Source: DASUKM01 sp036278735
GTDB taxonomy: Bacteria; Acidobacteriota; Vicinamibacteria; Vicinamibacterales; 2-12-FULL-66-21
NCBI GenBank assembly: GCA_036278735.1
Contig: DASUKM010000051.1
Location: forward strand, 1-44,826
Direction of reading: 5' to 3'
Length of the DNA stretch: 44,826 bases
The notes under the pieces are model-generated. The model made no database searches and was not told where the DNA came from. It saw only the letters and a list, made by a program, of their open reading frames with translations. The translations under genes and the position numbers were made by a program. Below, one piece after another: positions 32,657 through 40,000 of this stretch (the first letter of the stretch is position 1; every line of letters starts with the position of its first letter).

Positions 32657-32754
32657 GCACGCCTCCCCTCCCAGGGGCGGCCGAGGACGATCCGAGAGCC
32701 GCGAGCACGCACGTCGACCCGTTCGAGACCGATCTACGCCGAAAGGACGCGACC

Positions 32755-33567
32755 ATGGCCAAGAAGGCCCCCCGCAAGACCGCCCGACGCCCGGCGACCT
32801 CCCGCCGCAAAACCGGCCGCCGTCCGGCCGCCGCTCGCCGCGCCAGGGGCGCCGCCCGCAAGACCGCGCGGCCGAAGCGGTCGAGACCGGCGCGCAAACC
32901 GAAGCGCCGGGCCCGGTCGAAGACGGCTGGGGCGCCGGCCCGGCGCCGCCCTGCGAAGAGCACCAGGAAGACGGCCCGGACGGCAAGCCGGAAGACCGCC
33001 GGGACGAAGCGCCGCGCGACGAAGCGGCGTCCGGCCCGCGGCGGCCGCGGCTTCGAGCGAACGCTCGCCCAGACGCCCGAAACCGGCCGCACCGTCAAGG
33101 GACCGACCAACCCGATGCCGACGATCCGTTCGACCGGCACGCCGGCCGGCGCCGGCGGCACACGGCTGGCCCCGGGTCTCACGCGCGAACGCAAGCGGCT
33201 GCGCGAACTCGACGAAACCGTCCCCAGCCCTCCGTCCAGCCTCACCCTCGATCGTCAGGCCTCGGCGGTGCGAACCGGGCGCGCCGAAATGCGCGAACTG
33301 CGCGAAGAACACACCGCGACCAGCCCGGCGCTGACCGGCGGCGACGTCGATGCGGACTGGGAAGATGCGTACGCAGTCGGCGACGAAGCGCCCGGCGGCG
33401 ACAATCCCACGCCCGATCAGGACCGGGTGGACGACATCGGCAAGTCGGTCGGCGTCGACTATCAGGACAACGAAGAGCTGAAGGCGGCCGACAAAATCGC
33501 CCGGCGCGACAAGCATCGCTGGGAACTCGACCCGGCCTCGTCGGAAGACTACAAGAAGCGCACGTAG
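32755..33567 (+). CDS. Histone-H1-like basic N-terminus fused to DUF6335 domain
   Basis: A 270-residue protein in two parts. Residues 1-98 are nearly all Lys, Arg, Ala, Pro, Ser and Thr (KKAPRKTARRPATSRRK), as in bacterial histone-H1-like proteins that bind DNA nonspecifically. Residues about 190-268 carry the acidic DUF6335 signature: LTGGDVDADWEDAYAVGDEA, then PTPDQDRVDDIGKSVGV, then DKHRWELDPASSEDY. That small domain is common in cyanobacteria and several other phyla, with unknown role. I have not seen the combination described. The ATG has GAAAGGA upstream. Between the parts lies a disordered linker. It may target the acidic domain to the nucleoid; that is inference. Confidence 0.8.
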   Translation: MAKKAPRKTARRPATSRRKTGRRPAAARRARGAARKTARPKRSRPARKPKRRARSKTAGAPARRRPAKSTRKTARTASRKTAGTKRRATKRRPARGGRGFERTLAQTPETGRTVKGPTNPMPTIRSTGTPAGAGGTRLAPGLTRERKRLRELDETVPSPPSSLTLDRQASAVRTGRAEMRELREEHTATSPALTGGDVDADWEDAYAVGDEAPGGDNPTPDQDRVDDIGKSVGVDYQDNEELKAADKIARRDKHRWELDPASSEDYKKRT

Positions 33568-33595
33568 CAGGCGCGTCGAACCGGCGGGCGATCGA

Positions 33596-34246
33596 TCAGC
33601 GCGTTCCGTCGACGATCGCCATCACGCGCGCCACGACCTCGTCCACGCCGATGCCGGTGGTGTCGATCACCACGGCGTCGGGAGCCACGGCGAGCGGCGA
33701 GGTCGCGCGTGTGGAATCGAGACGGTCGCGCTCGGCGAGCGCCGTGGCGACGTCGGCAAGCGGCCGCCCGTGCGAGCTGGCATGCGCCGTGTCGGCGGCG
33801 CGCCGGCGCGCGCGCTCCGCCGGCGAGGCGTCGAGATAAATCTTCACGTCGGCGGCGGGGAACACGACCGTGCCGATGTCCCGCCCTTCCATGACGATCC
33901 CGCCGTCCCCCGCCATCTGACGTTGACGCGCGACCAGCACCCGGCGCACGGCGGGATGGCGCGCGACCGTCGCGGCCGCGACGTCGATATCCGGCGTCCG
34001 GATGGCCTGCGAGACGTCTTCGCCGTCGATCCGCACCTGCGGCGTGCCGAGATCGAAGACCGCGTGCTGCGCGACCGCGGCGACGGCGTCGGCATCCGAA
34101 AGATCGATGCCGCGCTGCCGCGCGCGCCACGCCACGGCGCGGTACATCGCGCCGGTGTCGACGTGGCGAAACCGCAGCCGCGCCGCCACCTCGCGCGCCA
34201 CCGTTCCCTTGCCGGCACCCGACGGGCCGTCAATCGCGATGATCAT
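33596..34246 (-). CDS. cmk: Cytidylate kinase
   Basis: Cmk phosphorylates CMP and dCMP. From the ATG at 34246 the protein is 216 residues and begins MIIAIDGPSGAGKGT, the family's P-loop N-terminus. VDTGAMYRAVAWRA, the GRDIGTVVFPAADVKIYLDA substrate loop and RAADTAHASSHGRPLADV lid are present. An ATG at 34285 is also in frame and adds 13 residues of low-complexity sequence. A TATGAT hexamer at 34294-34299 is eight bases from it, so either a leaderless start at 34285 or a short leader with GGGGAG for 34246 is possible. It ends near the H1-like gene, tail to tail. rpsA, its usual neighbour, is two genes away. Confidence 0.93.
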   Translation of the reverse strand: MIIAIDGPSGAGKGTVAREVAARLRFRHVDTGAMYRAVAWRARQRGIDLSDADAVAAVAQHAVFDLGTPQVRIDGEDVSQAIRTPDIDVAAATVARHPAVRRVLVARQRQMAGDGGIVMEGRDIGTVVFPAADVKIYLDASPAERARRRAADTAHASSHGRPLADVATALAERDRLDSTRATSPLAVAPDAVVIDTTGIGVDEVVARVMAIVDGTR

Positions 34247-34293
34247 CGCTCCCCGGGGAACCGCGCCGCCCGCCGTGCCAGCCATCGCCTTCC

Positions 34294-34367
34294 ATCATAA
34301 TTCAGCGCCCGCGGTTTCACCGGCGCATTCCGGGTCCCCTCCGCCGCGACGCCGGCGTTGTTATGAT
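34294..34367. promoter_or_regulatory. Divergent -10-like hexamers between cmk and the hydrolase gene
   Basis: TATGAT on the minus strand (34294-34299) faces cmk, and TATGAT on the plus strand (34362-34367) faces the hydrolase. They are eight and seven bases from their ATG codons at 34285 and 34375. Neither has a clear -35. Confidence 0.4.
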
Positions 34368-34374
34368 GCTCGCG

Positions 34375-35520
34375 ATGCGCCGGATCCTCGTGACCGTGAT
34401 CGTGCTGGCGGCGGTGCTGGCGGCCGCCTTCAGCGTCCGGTACTACGCGCGCGCCGCCGCGTTCATTGTCGAGGCGGCGGGCGTCAATGGCGCCGCGCGG
34501 CGGGTCGCGGGCTGGATTTCCGAGCCGGAATCCGAGCGGCCGCTGACGATTCCCTGGCGCGGCGGCCGGCTGCGCGCCCGGCGGTACCAACCCGCCCGGC
34601 CCGACGGACGGGCGGTGCTGCTCGTCCCCGGCGTGCATGCCTCCGGCATCGACGAACCGCGCCTCGTGGGTTTCGCACGCGAACTGGCCGGCGTCGGGCA
34701 CCCCGTCGTCACCGTCGAGCTCCAGGATCTCGCGCACTACCAGATCACGCCGCGCACCACCGACATGATCGAAGATGCGGCGCGATGGATGCTCACGCAG
34801 CCGGATCTCGCCCGCGACGGACGAATCGGCATGATGGGGATCAGTTTCGGCGGCGGCCTGACGATCGTCGCGGCGGGCCGGCCGTCGCTGCGATCCCACG
34901 TCGCCTTCGCGTTGTCGTTCGGCGGTCACGGCGACCTGCCGCGGACCCTGCAGTACCTGTGCACCGGCATTCAGCCCGATGGCACGCGCCGGCCGCCGCA
35001 TGATTACGGCGTCGCGATCATTCTGTTGGGGGCGGCCGCCCGCGTCGTGCCCCCGGCGCAGGTGGCGCCGCTCCGCCAGGCGATCCTGACGTTTCTCGAC
35101 GGATCCCGGCTCGATATGTTCGACAAGCCGGCGGCGCAGCGGCAGTTCGCGCACGCCCGCACGCTCGGCGCGGCGCTGCCGGAACCCGCGCGCACGTTGA
35201 TGACCTACGTGAACACGCGCGACACCGCTCACCTCGGCCCGGTGCTGCTGCCGCACGTGTCGGCACTCGGCGGCGACCCGGCGCTGTCGCCCGACCGCTC
35301 GCCCGCGCCCGACTGCCCGGTCTACCTGCTCCACGGTTCGGAAGACAACGTGATTCCGGCAATCGAGTCGGACCTGCTCGCGCGCGACCTGCGCGCGCAC
35401 GGCGTCACGGTGCACCAGCTCGTCACGCCGCTCATCACGCACGCCGAAGTCGATCGAACGTCGACCGCCACCGCGATTTGGCATCTGATTGCCTTTTGGG
35501 CCCAGGCGTTACACGAGTAG
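34375..35520 (+). CDS. Membrane-anchored alpha/beta hydrolase
   Basis: A 381-residue protein with an N-terminal hydrophobic anchor (residues 3-22) and an alpha/beta-hydrolase domain. The nucleophile elbow is GISFGGG with Ser157. VLLVPGVHASG at 81-91 precedes it. HGSEDNVIP and ITHAEVDRT near the C-terminus supply the likely acid and histidine. The substrate is unknown. The ATG at 34375 is preferred, although ATG codons at 34363 and 34366 are also in frame; TATGAT at 34362-34367 overlaps those and would then be the -10. The stop TAG is the first unit of a G-rich heptad array. It is probably cotranscribed with the pseudouridine synthase across the arrays. Confidence 0.85.
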   Translation: MRRILVTVIVLAAVLAAAFSVRYYARAAAFIVEAAGVNGAARRVAGWISEPESERPLTIPWRGGRLRARRYQPARPDGRAVLLVPGVHASGIDEPRLVGFARELAGVGHPVVTVELQDLAHYQITPRTTDMIEDAARWMLTQPDLARDGRIGMMGISFGGGLTIVAAGRPSLRSHVAFALSFGGHGDLPRTLQYLCTGIQPDGTRRPPHDYGVAIILLGAAARVVPPAQVAPLRQAILTFLDGSRLDMFDKPAAQRQFAHARTLGAALPEPARTLMTYVNTRDTAHLGPVLLPHVSALGGDPALSPDRSPAPDCPVYLLHGSEDNVIPAIESDLLARDLRAHGVTVHQLVTPLITHAEVDRTSTATAIWHLIAFWAQALHE

Positions 35521-35660
35521 GGCGGAGGGCGGGGCGCGGAGGGCGGGGTGCGGAGGGCGGAGGGCGGGACACGGAGGGCGGGACACGGAGGGCGGAGGGC
35601 GGGGCGCGGAGGTCGGAGGGCGGGACACGGAGGGCGGCGCGCGGAGGGCGGAGGGCGGAC
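35518..35660 (+). repeat. Heptad array GAGGGCG after the hydrolase gene
   Basis: About 20 units of GAGGGCG with variants GGGCGCG, GGGACAC-type and GGTCGGA follow in register. The first unit is TAGGGCG and includes the hydrolase stop codon. The unit is a rotation of CGGAGGG at 8875-9047. It is extremely G-rich on the sense strand and could form G-quadruplexes. Confidence 0.92.
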
Positions 35661-35693
35661 CTGAGAACCGCGAACCGGAAACCAGGGAACCGG

Positions 35694-35803
35694 AAGCTGG
35701 ACGCTGGAAACTGGAAACTGGGAACTGGGAACTGGGAACTGGAAACTGGGAACTGGGAACTGGAAACTGGAAACTGGGAGCTGGGAGCTGGGAGCTGGCA
35801 CCT
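35694..35803 (+). repeat. Heptad array GGAAACT/GGGAACT/GGGAGCT before the pseudouridine synthase gene
   Basis: About 15 units run to four bases before the ATG at 35808. The runs GGGAACT repeated four times match the G3-N4 pattern of a G-quadruplex. Some of the last units (GGGAGCT) may stand in for the Shine-Dalgarno. The 33 bases between the two arrays are a degenerate mixture. Confidence 0.92.
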
Positions 35804-35807
35804 GTTT

Positions 35808-36557
35808 ATGACACAGGAACGACTGCAGAAGATCTTGTCGGCGGCTGGGATCGCGTCCCGGCGCGCATCGGAAGCGTTGATTACCGCCGGCCGGGTGTCG
35901 GTGAACGGTGCGACAGCGACCGAGCTTGGCACGAAGGCGGATCCGGCGCGTGACGACATCCGCGTCGACGGCCGCCGCATTCGCGCCGGCGTGCGCCGCC
36001 GCTATCTGCTGCTCAACAAACCGCGCGGCTACGTGACGACCCGCTCGGATCCGCAGCGCCGGCCGACGGTCCTGGATCTGCTGACGGGGGTCCACGAGTA
36101 CGTGTACCCGGTCGGCCGCCTCGATTACGACTCGGAGGGGCTGCTGCTGTTGACCAACGACGGCGAGCTGGCGGCGCGGCTCACCCACCCGCGCCACGAG
36201 GTGGAGCGGGTGTACGAAGCGCGCGTGAAAGGGGTCCCCGACGCGCACACGATCGCACGGCTGGCTCGCGGCGTCGTGGTCGAGGGGCGCCGCACGGCGC
36301 CGGCGAAGGTGCGCGTCCGGCCCGACGTTCTGGCGCCGGACAAGAAGGCCATCGTCGAGATCACGCTGCACGAAGGGCGGCAGCGGCAGGTGCGGCACAT
36401 GTTCGACGCGGTTGGCCACCCGGTGGTCCGGCTGCGGCGGGTGCGGTTCGGGCCCATCGCCGACGACCGCCTGGCCTCGGGGCGCTTCCGCGAGTTGTCG
36501 CCGCGGGAAGTGGCCGCCCTGGAGCGCGCCGCGCGGGGCGACTCACGGCGTCAGTGA
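35808..36557 (+). CDS. rluB: Pseudouridine synthase, RluB/RsuA family
   Basis: The enzyme isomerises uridine in rRNA. The 249-residue protein has an S4 RNA-binding domain at 1-60 (RLQKILSAAGIASRRASEAL, then GRVSVNGATATELG). The catalytic domain contains GRLDYDSEGLLLLTNDG with Asp106, and RHEVERVYEARVKG and ITLHEGRQRQVRHMFDAVGH. RluB and RsuA are similar; the S4-first layout and the length favour RluB (23S) but do not prove it. The ATG at 35808 is chosen as the family start; the codons before it are repeat sequence. In many bacteria scpA, scpB and rluB are neighbours, but here rluB is on the opposite strand and overlaps scpB's 3' end by seven bases. Confidence 0.92.
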   Translation: MTQERLQKILSAAGIASRRASEALITAGRVSVNGATATELGTKADPARDDIRVDGRRIRAGVRRRYLLLNKPRGYVTTRSDPQRRPTVLDLLTGVHEYVYPVGRLDYDSEGLLLLTNDGELAARLTHPRHEVERVYEARVKGVPDAHTIARLARGVVVEGRRTAPAKVRVRPDVLAPDKKAIVEITLHEGRQRQVRHMFDAVGHPVVRLRRVRFGPIADDRLASGRFRELSPREVAALERAARGDSRRQ

Positions 36558-37222
36558 ACCGTCTCTTCCGGTTCCGGTTCGGGTTCCGCCTGCGGTTCGG
36601 GTTCCGGTGACGGACTCGACGCATCCGCCGTGTCGAACGGCAGCGCCCGCGTGGTAATCGTCGGCTCCGTCAGTCCGGCCGGCAACTCGAAACCGAGCGC
36701 GTCCGACAGCTCGTCGACCTTCGGCAGATCGCCGATGTCGTTGAGGCCGAACCGCTCGAGGAACTCGCGCGTCGTGCCGTACATGAACGGACGCCCGACG
36801 ACCTGTTTCCGCCCGACGCTCCTCACGAGCTTGCGTTCGATCAGCGTCGAGAGCACGCCGGTGCTGCTGCTCACGCCGCGGATCTCGGCAATCTCGGGCG
36901 CGGTCACCGGCTGCTTGTACGCGATCACGGCGAGGGTTTCGAGCGCCTGCACCGACAGCTTCTGCGTCGTGCGCTCGTGGAACAGCTTGCGGACCCATTC
37001 GTGCAGCTCCGCGCGCGTCACGATCTGAAAGCCGCCTGCCACTTCGACGATCTGCAGCCCCCCCGGCCGGTCGTAATCCGCGCGGAGCGCCGCGAGCGCC
37101 GCCTCGACGTCCGCTTTCGGCTCGTCGTCGAGCAGCCGGCACAGCGTCTTGAGCGTCAGCGGCTCGGGCGACGCGAAGATCAACGCTTCGACGATCGGTT
37201 TGAGATGGTCGGACACGGGCAC
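36551..37222 (-). CDS. scpB: Segregation and condensation protein B
   Basis: ScpB binds the ScpA kleisin in the SMC-ScpAB condensin. The 223-residue protein has tandem winged-helix domains: KPIVEALIFASPEPLTLKTL at about 7-26, then FQIVTRAELHEWVRKLF. KLSVQALETLAVIAYKQPVT, the ScpB hallmark, is at about 87-106. GRPFMYGTTREFLERFGL near 142 is also typical. The C-terminal 40 residues are a disordered Glu/Pro-rich tail (EPEPQAEPEPEPEE). It starts at a GTG at 37222, eight bases after the scpA stop. Confidence 0.95.
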   Translation of the reverse strand: MPVSDHLKPIVEALIFASPEPLTLKTLCRLLDDEPKADVEAALAALRADYDRPGGLQIVEVAGGFQIVTRAELHEWVRKLFHERTTQKLSVQALETLAVIAYKQPVTAPEIAEIRGVSSSTGVLSTLIERKLVRSVGRKQVVGRPFMYGTTREFLERFGLNDIGDLPKVDELSDALGFELPAGLTEPTITTRALPFDTADASSPSPEPEPQAEPEPEPEETVH

Positions 37223-37229
37223 CTCGTCA

Positions 37230-38129
37230 TCATTCTTTGGGATCGTCGTTCGCCAGGCCGCCGGCGGCCCCCTGTTTCGCCGCGCTGACGTACTCGGCGG
37301 GGCCGTCCCGGACGTTGTCGAAGGTCGGCCCCTCGGCAGGCTCAGGGCCGGCCTGAGTCTTATCGAAGGTCGGCGCGCCGGCCGGCCGCGCGCGCTTGTA
37401 CACGCGAATCGGTCCGACCACCCCCGACTGGAACACGCGAATGAGCTTCAGCCGAATCATCTCGAGCAGGGCCAGAAACGTCACGATGAGGCCCGGACGC
37501 GACTGCACGTCTTCGAACAGATCCTCGAATCCACACGCTTCGGTTTCCGAGAGCCGCGACATCAGCTGCTCGATCCGCAGCTCGATCGGGATCTGCTCCA
37601 TCGGCAGATAGACCTTCGGCCGCTGCTTGGCGCGTTCCACGACGGCGCGGAAGGCGGTGATCAGGCTGAACAGATCGACTTCGATCTCCGGTTCCGGCGC
37701 CTCGCCGGCGATCTCCACGATCGGACCGTCCGGGCGGGTCCACTGCGCGCTCCGCAGCGTCTCCCGCTCGTGCAGCAGCTCGGCGGCGGCCTTGAACTTC
37801 TGGTGTTCGAGCAGGCGCCGGATGAGCGCTTCGCGCGGGTCTTCGGCCGGATCTTCCTGTGTGGGGTCGACCCGCGGCAGCAGCGTCCGCGATTTGATGT
37901 GGATCAGCGTGGCCGCCATCACGAGGAACTCCCCCGCGACGTCGAGGTTCATCTCCTGCATCAGGTCGATGTAGGCGAGGTACTGCGACGTGATGAGCGC
38001 AATCGGAATGTCGTAGATGCTCACCTCGTTGCGCTTGATGAGGTGCAGCAGCAGATCCAGCGGCCCCTCGAAGTTCGCGAGGTGGACGGGATACGCCTCG
38101 AGGATCGATTCGAAGACTTCCGGTTCCAT
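37230..38129 (-). CDS. scpA: Segregation and condensation protein A
   Basis: ScpA is the kleisin that bridges the SMC heads. The 299-residue protein has HLANFEGPLDLLLHLIKRNE (N-terminal SMC-neck binding) at about 16-35 and SIYDIPIALITSQYLAYIDL after it. ATLIHIKSRTLLP, a mid-region FSLITAFRAVVERA and a C-terminal winged helix (SRPGLIVTFLALLEMIRL near 210-230) follow. The tail is longer than usual. Residues about 253-272 (PTFDKTQAGPEPAEGPTFD) are encoded by a palindromic repeat flanked by 12-base direct repeats. A hairpin lies between the trpS end and the ATG at 38129. Confidence 0.94.
   Translation of the reverse strand: MEPEVFESILEAYPVHLANFEGPLDLLLHLIKRNEVSIYDIPIALITSQYLAYIDLMQEMNLDVAGEFLVMAATLIHIKSRTLLPRVDPTQEDPAEDPREALIRRLLEHQKFKAAAELLHERETLRSAQWTRPDGPIVEIAGEAPEPEIEVDLFSLITAFRAVVERAKQRPKVYLPMEQIPIELRIEQLMSRLSETEACGFEDLFEDVQSRPGLIVTFLALLEMIRLKLIRVFQSGVVGPIRVYKRARPAGAPTFDKTQAGPEPAEGPTFDNVRDGPAEYVSAAKQGAAGGLANDDPKE
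37318..37374. repeat. Palindromic repeat with direct repeats inserted in scpA
   Basis: The core CTCAGGGCC-GGCCTGAG lies within a longer inverted pair at 37331-37369. TCGAAGGTCGGC occurs at 37318-37329 and 37363-37374, exactly 45 bases apart. The segment is read in frame near the C-terminus of ScpA. It is related in type to the valS repeat at 15064-15105. Confidence 0.75.
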
Positions 38130-38137
38130 ATCTTCCC

Positions 38138-38155
38138 GGGGGGCTTTCGCCCCCC
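38138..38155 (-). promoter_or_regulatory. GAAA-tetraloop hairpin just upstream of scpA
   Basis: On the minus strand, GGGGGGC-GAAA-GCCCCCC forms a 7-bp GC stem with a GNRA tetraloop. GGGAAGAT follows and then the ATG at 38129. The hairpin is directly adjacent to the likely Shine-Dalgarno GGGAAG, so it could affect translation initiation. It has no U-run, so it is unlikely to be a terminator. Confidence 0.6.
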
Positions 38156-38290
38156 GCCCCCCCTACACGCTCTCTCGCGGCGCGCTTCGCCGCGCCGCTC
38201 CGTTCGCGTGGCTCGCTCGCGGTTGCTCGCTCGCGCGGCGCCTCTCGCTTCAGCACCTTCAGCGCAAAGCGCGTCGGTCGCACTCCGCCG
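38156..38290. repeat. Intergenic low-complexity region between trpS and scpA
   Basis: Contains an 8-bp inverted pair GCGGCGCG/CGCGCCGC (38177-38198) and a run of GCTCGCTCGC, seen twice. No reading frame is credible here. It looks like degenerate repeats of the kind often found between genes in these genomes. Confidence 0.6.
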
Positions 38291-39283
38291 CTACGAATAC
38301 CGCAGCTTCACGGCCTCGCGAACCCGTTCCATCGTGTCCTGCGCGACGGCGCGCGCTTTTCGCGAACCCTCGTGGAGGATCTCGCGCAGCGTCGCCGGAT
38401 TGGCGAGCACCTGCGCGCGGCGCGCGCGGATCGGCTGCAGTCGCGCGTTGAGCGCCCGCGCGAGCTTCGTCTTCACCTCGACGTCGCCGACCTTGCCGGC
38501 CCGGTACCGCGTCTTCAGGTCCTCGACTTCCGCCGCGTCCGGATTGAACGCGTCGTGGTACATGAACACGGGGTTGCCTTCGACGGTACCCGGCACGTCC
38601 GCCCGCACGCGCTTCGGATCCGTGTACATCTGCATCACCTTCTTCCTCACGGTCTCCTCATCGTCGGCGAGGTTGATGGTGTTGCCGTAGCTCTTGCTCA
38701 TCTTGCGGTTGTCGAGTCCGGGCAGCCGCGGAAACGTCGTCAGCAGCGGCTGCGGCTCGGCGAACAGCTCGCCGTAGAAATTGTGGAACCGCCTGACGAT
38801 TTCGCGGCTCAACTCCAGGTGCGGCACCTGGTCTTCGCCGACCGGCACGTACTGCGCGTTGTAAACGATCACGTCGGCGGTCTGCAGCAGCGGATAGCCG
38901 AGGAAGCCGAGCGTCGACAGATCGCGATCCGTCATCTGCTCGATCTGCTCCTTGTAGGTCGGCACCCGCTGCAGCCATGGGACCGGCACCGTCATCGAGA
39001 GCAGCAGGAACAGCTCCGCGTGCTCGGGCACGAGCGACTGCACGAAGAGCGTGCTCTTCTGCGGATCGAGGCCCGCGGCAATCCAGTCGGCCACCATGTC
39101 GTACGCGCTCGCGACGATGCCGGAGGTATCGGCGTAGTCGCTCGTCAGCGCGTGCCAGTCCGCCACGAAATAGAAGCAGTCGTAGCGATCCTGGAGCGGG
39201 GTCCAGTTGTCGAGCGCGCCAACCAGGTGCCCGAGGTGCAGTTGCCCGGTCGGGCGCATGCCGGAAACGACGCGCGGCTTCAT
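38291..39283 (-). CDS. trpS: Tryptophanyl-tRNA synthetase
   Basis: TrpS charges tRNA-Trp. The 330-residue protein has the HIGH-like motif HLGHLVGAL at 16-24 and FVADWHALTSDY at 39-50. LGFLGYPLLQTADVIVYNA at 125-143, VGEDQVPHLELSREIVRRFN-type sequence near 148 and KMSKSYGN at 194-201 follow. Length is standard. It begins at an ATG at 39283 whose first bases overlap the stop of the site-2 protease gene (ATGA), so the two are translationally coupled. This gene order (M50 protease, trpS, scpA, scpB) is seen in several other bacteria. Confidence 0.97.
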   Translation of the reverse strand: MKPRVVSGMRPTGQLHLGHLVGALDNWTPLQDRYDCFYFVADWHALTSDYADTSGIVASAYDMVADWIAAGLDPQKSTLFVQSLVPEHAELFLLLSMTVPVPWLQRVPTYKEQIEQMTDRDLSTLGFLGYPLLQTADVIVYNAQYVPVGEDQVPHLELSREIVRRFHNFYGELFAEPQPLLTTFPRLPGLDNRKMSKSYGNTINLADDEETVRKKVMQMYTDPKRVRADVPGTVEGNPVFMYHDAFNPDAAEVEDLKTRYRAGKVGDVEVKTKLARALNARLQPIRARRAQVLANPATLREILHEGSRKARAVAQDTMERVREAVKLRYS

Positions 39284-39906
39284 GGAAGCAGCATCCGCAT
39301 GCAGAGGTTCGTGGGCGGCCCGATCATCGCCTCGAGCGCGCCGGTCAGCAGCAGCCCGTACAGCACCAGGAAGCCGTACCGCCGGAACTCGCCGAACGAC
39401 CGCGCCGCGCGCGGCGGCAGCAATCCCGCGAGCACGTTGCCGCCGTCGAGCGGCGGGACGGGGATCAGATTGAAGAAGGCCAGCAGCAGATTGATCTCCG
39501 TCGCGAGAAACAACGCGTTCAGCAGCAGGGCAGCCGGATGCGCCGCCGCCAACACCATCCGCAGCAGGACGGCGGCGACGATGGCCTGCAGCAGATTGCT
39601 GATCGGACCAGCGGCCGCGACCAGGACGAAATCGCGCCGGGGCCTGCGGAGGTTGCGCGTGTTGACCGGCACAGGCTTCGCCCAGCCGATGATCGGCAGA
39701 TGGCTCAGGATCGCGACGATCGGCAGCAACAGCGTGCCGATCGGGTCGATGTGGACGATCGGATTGATCGATACGCGGCCCAGCAGCCGTGCCGTGGGAT
39801 CGCCGAGCCGATCGGCGGTCCACGCGTGCGCCGCCTCGTGGATCGTCAGCGACAGCAGGAGCACGCCGAATCCAACGGCCACGAACAGTGGATTGAGATT
39901 CGACAA
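39280..39906 (-). CDS. Site-2 protease family (M50) membrane metalloprotease
   Basis: A 208-residue integral membrane zinc protease. The active-site HEXXH is HEAAH at 23-27 in the first helix, and the third ligand is in LIPVPPLDGGNVL near 150. Between them are three more hydrophobic helices. Short M50 proteins of this kind, lacking a PDZ domain, lie next to scpA and trpS in many genomes; the substrate is unknown. It starts at a TTG at 39906. No better start is in frame and there is no good Shine-Dalgarno. A promoter at 39960-39988 is likely. Confidence 0.9.
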   Translation of the reverse strand: MSNLNPLFVAVGFGVLLLSLTIHEAAHAWTADRLGDPTARLLGRVSINPIVHIDPIGTLLLPIVAILSHLPIIGWAKPVPVNTRNLRRPRRDFVLVAAAGPISNLLQAIVAAVLLRMVLAAAHPAALLLNALFLATEINLLLAFFNLIPVPPLDGGNVLAGLLPPRAARSFGEFRRYGFLVLYGLLLTGALEAMIGPPTNLCMRMLLP

Positions 39907-39959
39907 CGTTCGGTGATTGATATCAGAAGGGCGGCCGCGGACGCCGTCCGAGATGCTTC

Positions 39960-39988
39960 AGCGTACGTGAAAGTCGCTGTTATTTCAA
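39960..39988 (-). promoter_or_regulatory. Candidate promoter for the M50 protease-trpS-scpAB operon
   Basis: On the minus strand, TTGAAA (39983-39988) and TACGCT (39960-39965) are exactly 17 bases apart. Transcription would start near 39953, about 45 bases before the TTG at 39906. It lies in the 94-base gap after the serine protease gene. Confidence 0.55.
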
Positions 39989-40000
39989 GCACTTAGATGC

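Noticed and set aside
32755..33050. Frameshifted or spurious low-complexity gene
   Set aside because: The frame continues into a clear DUF6335 domain and has a good Shine-Dalgarno, so it was kept as a real gene.
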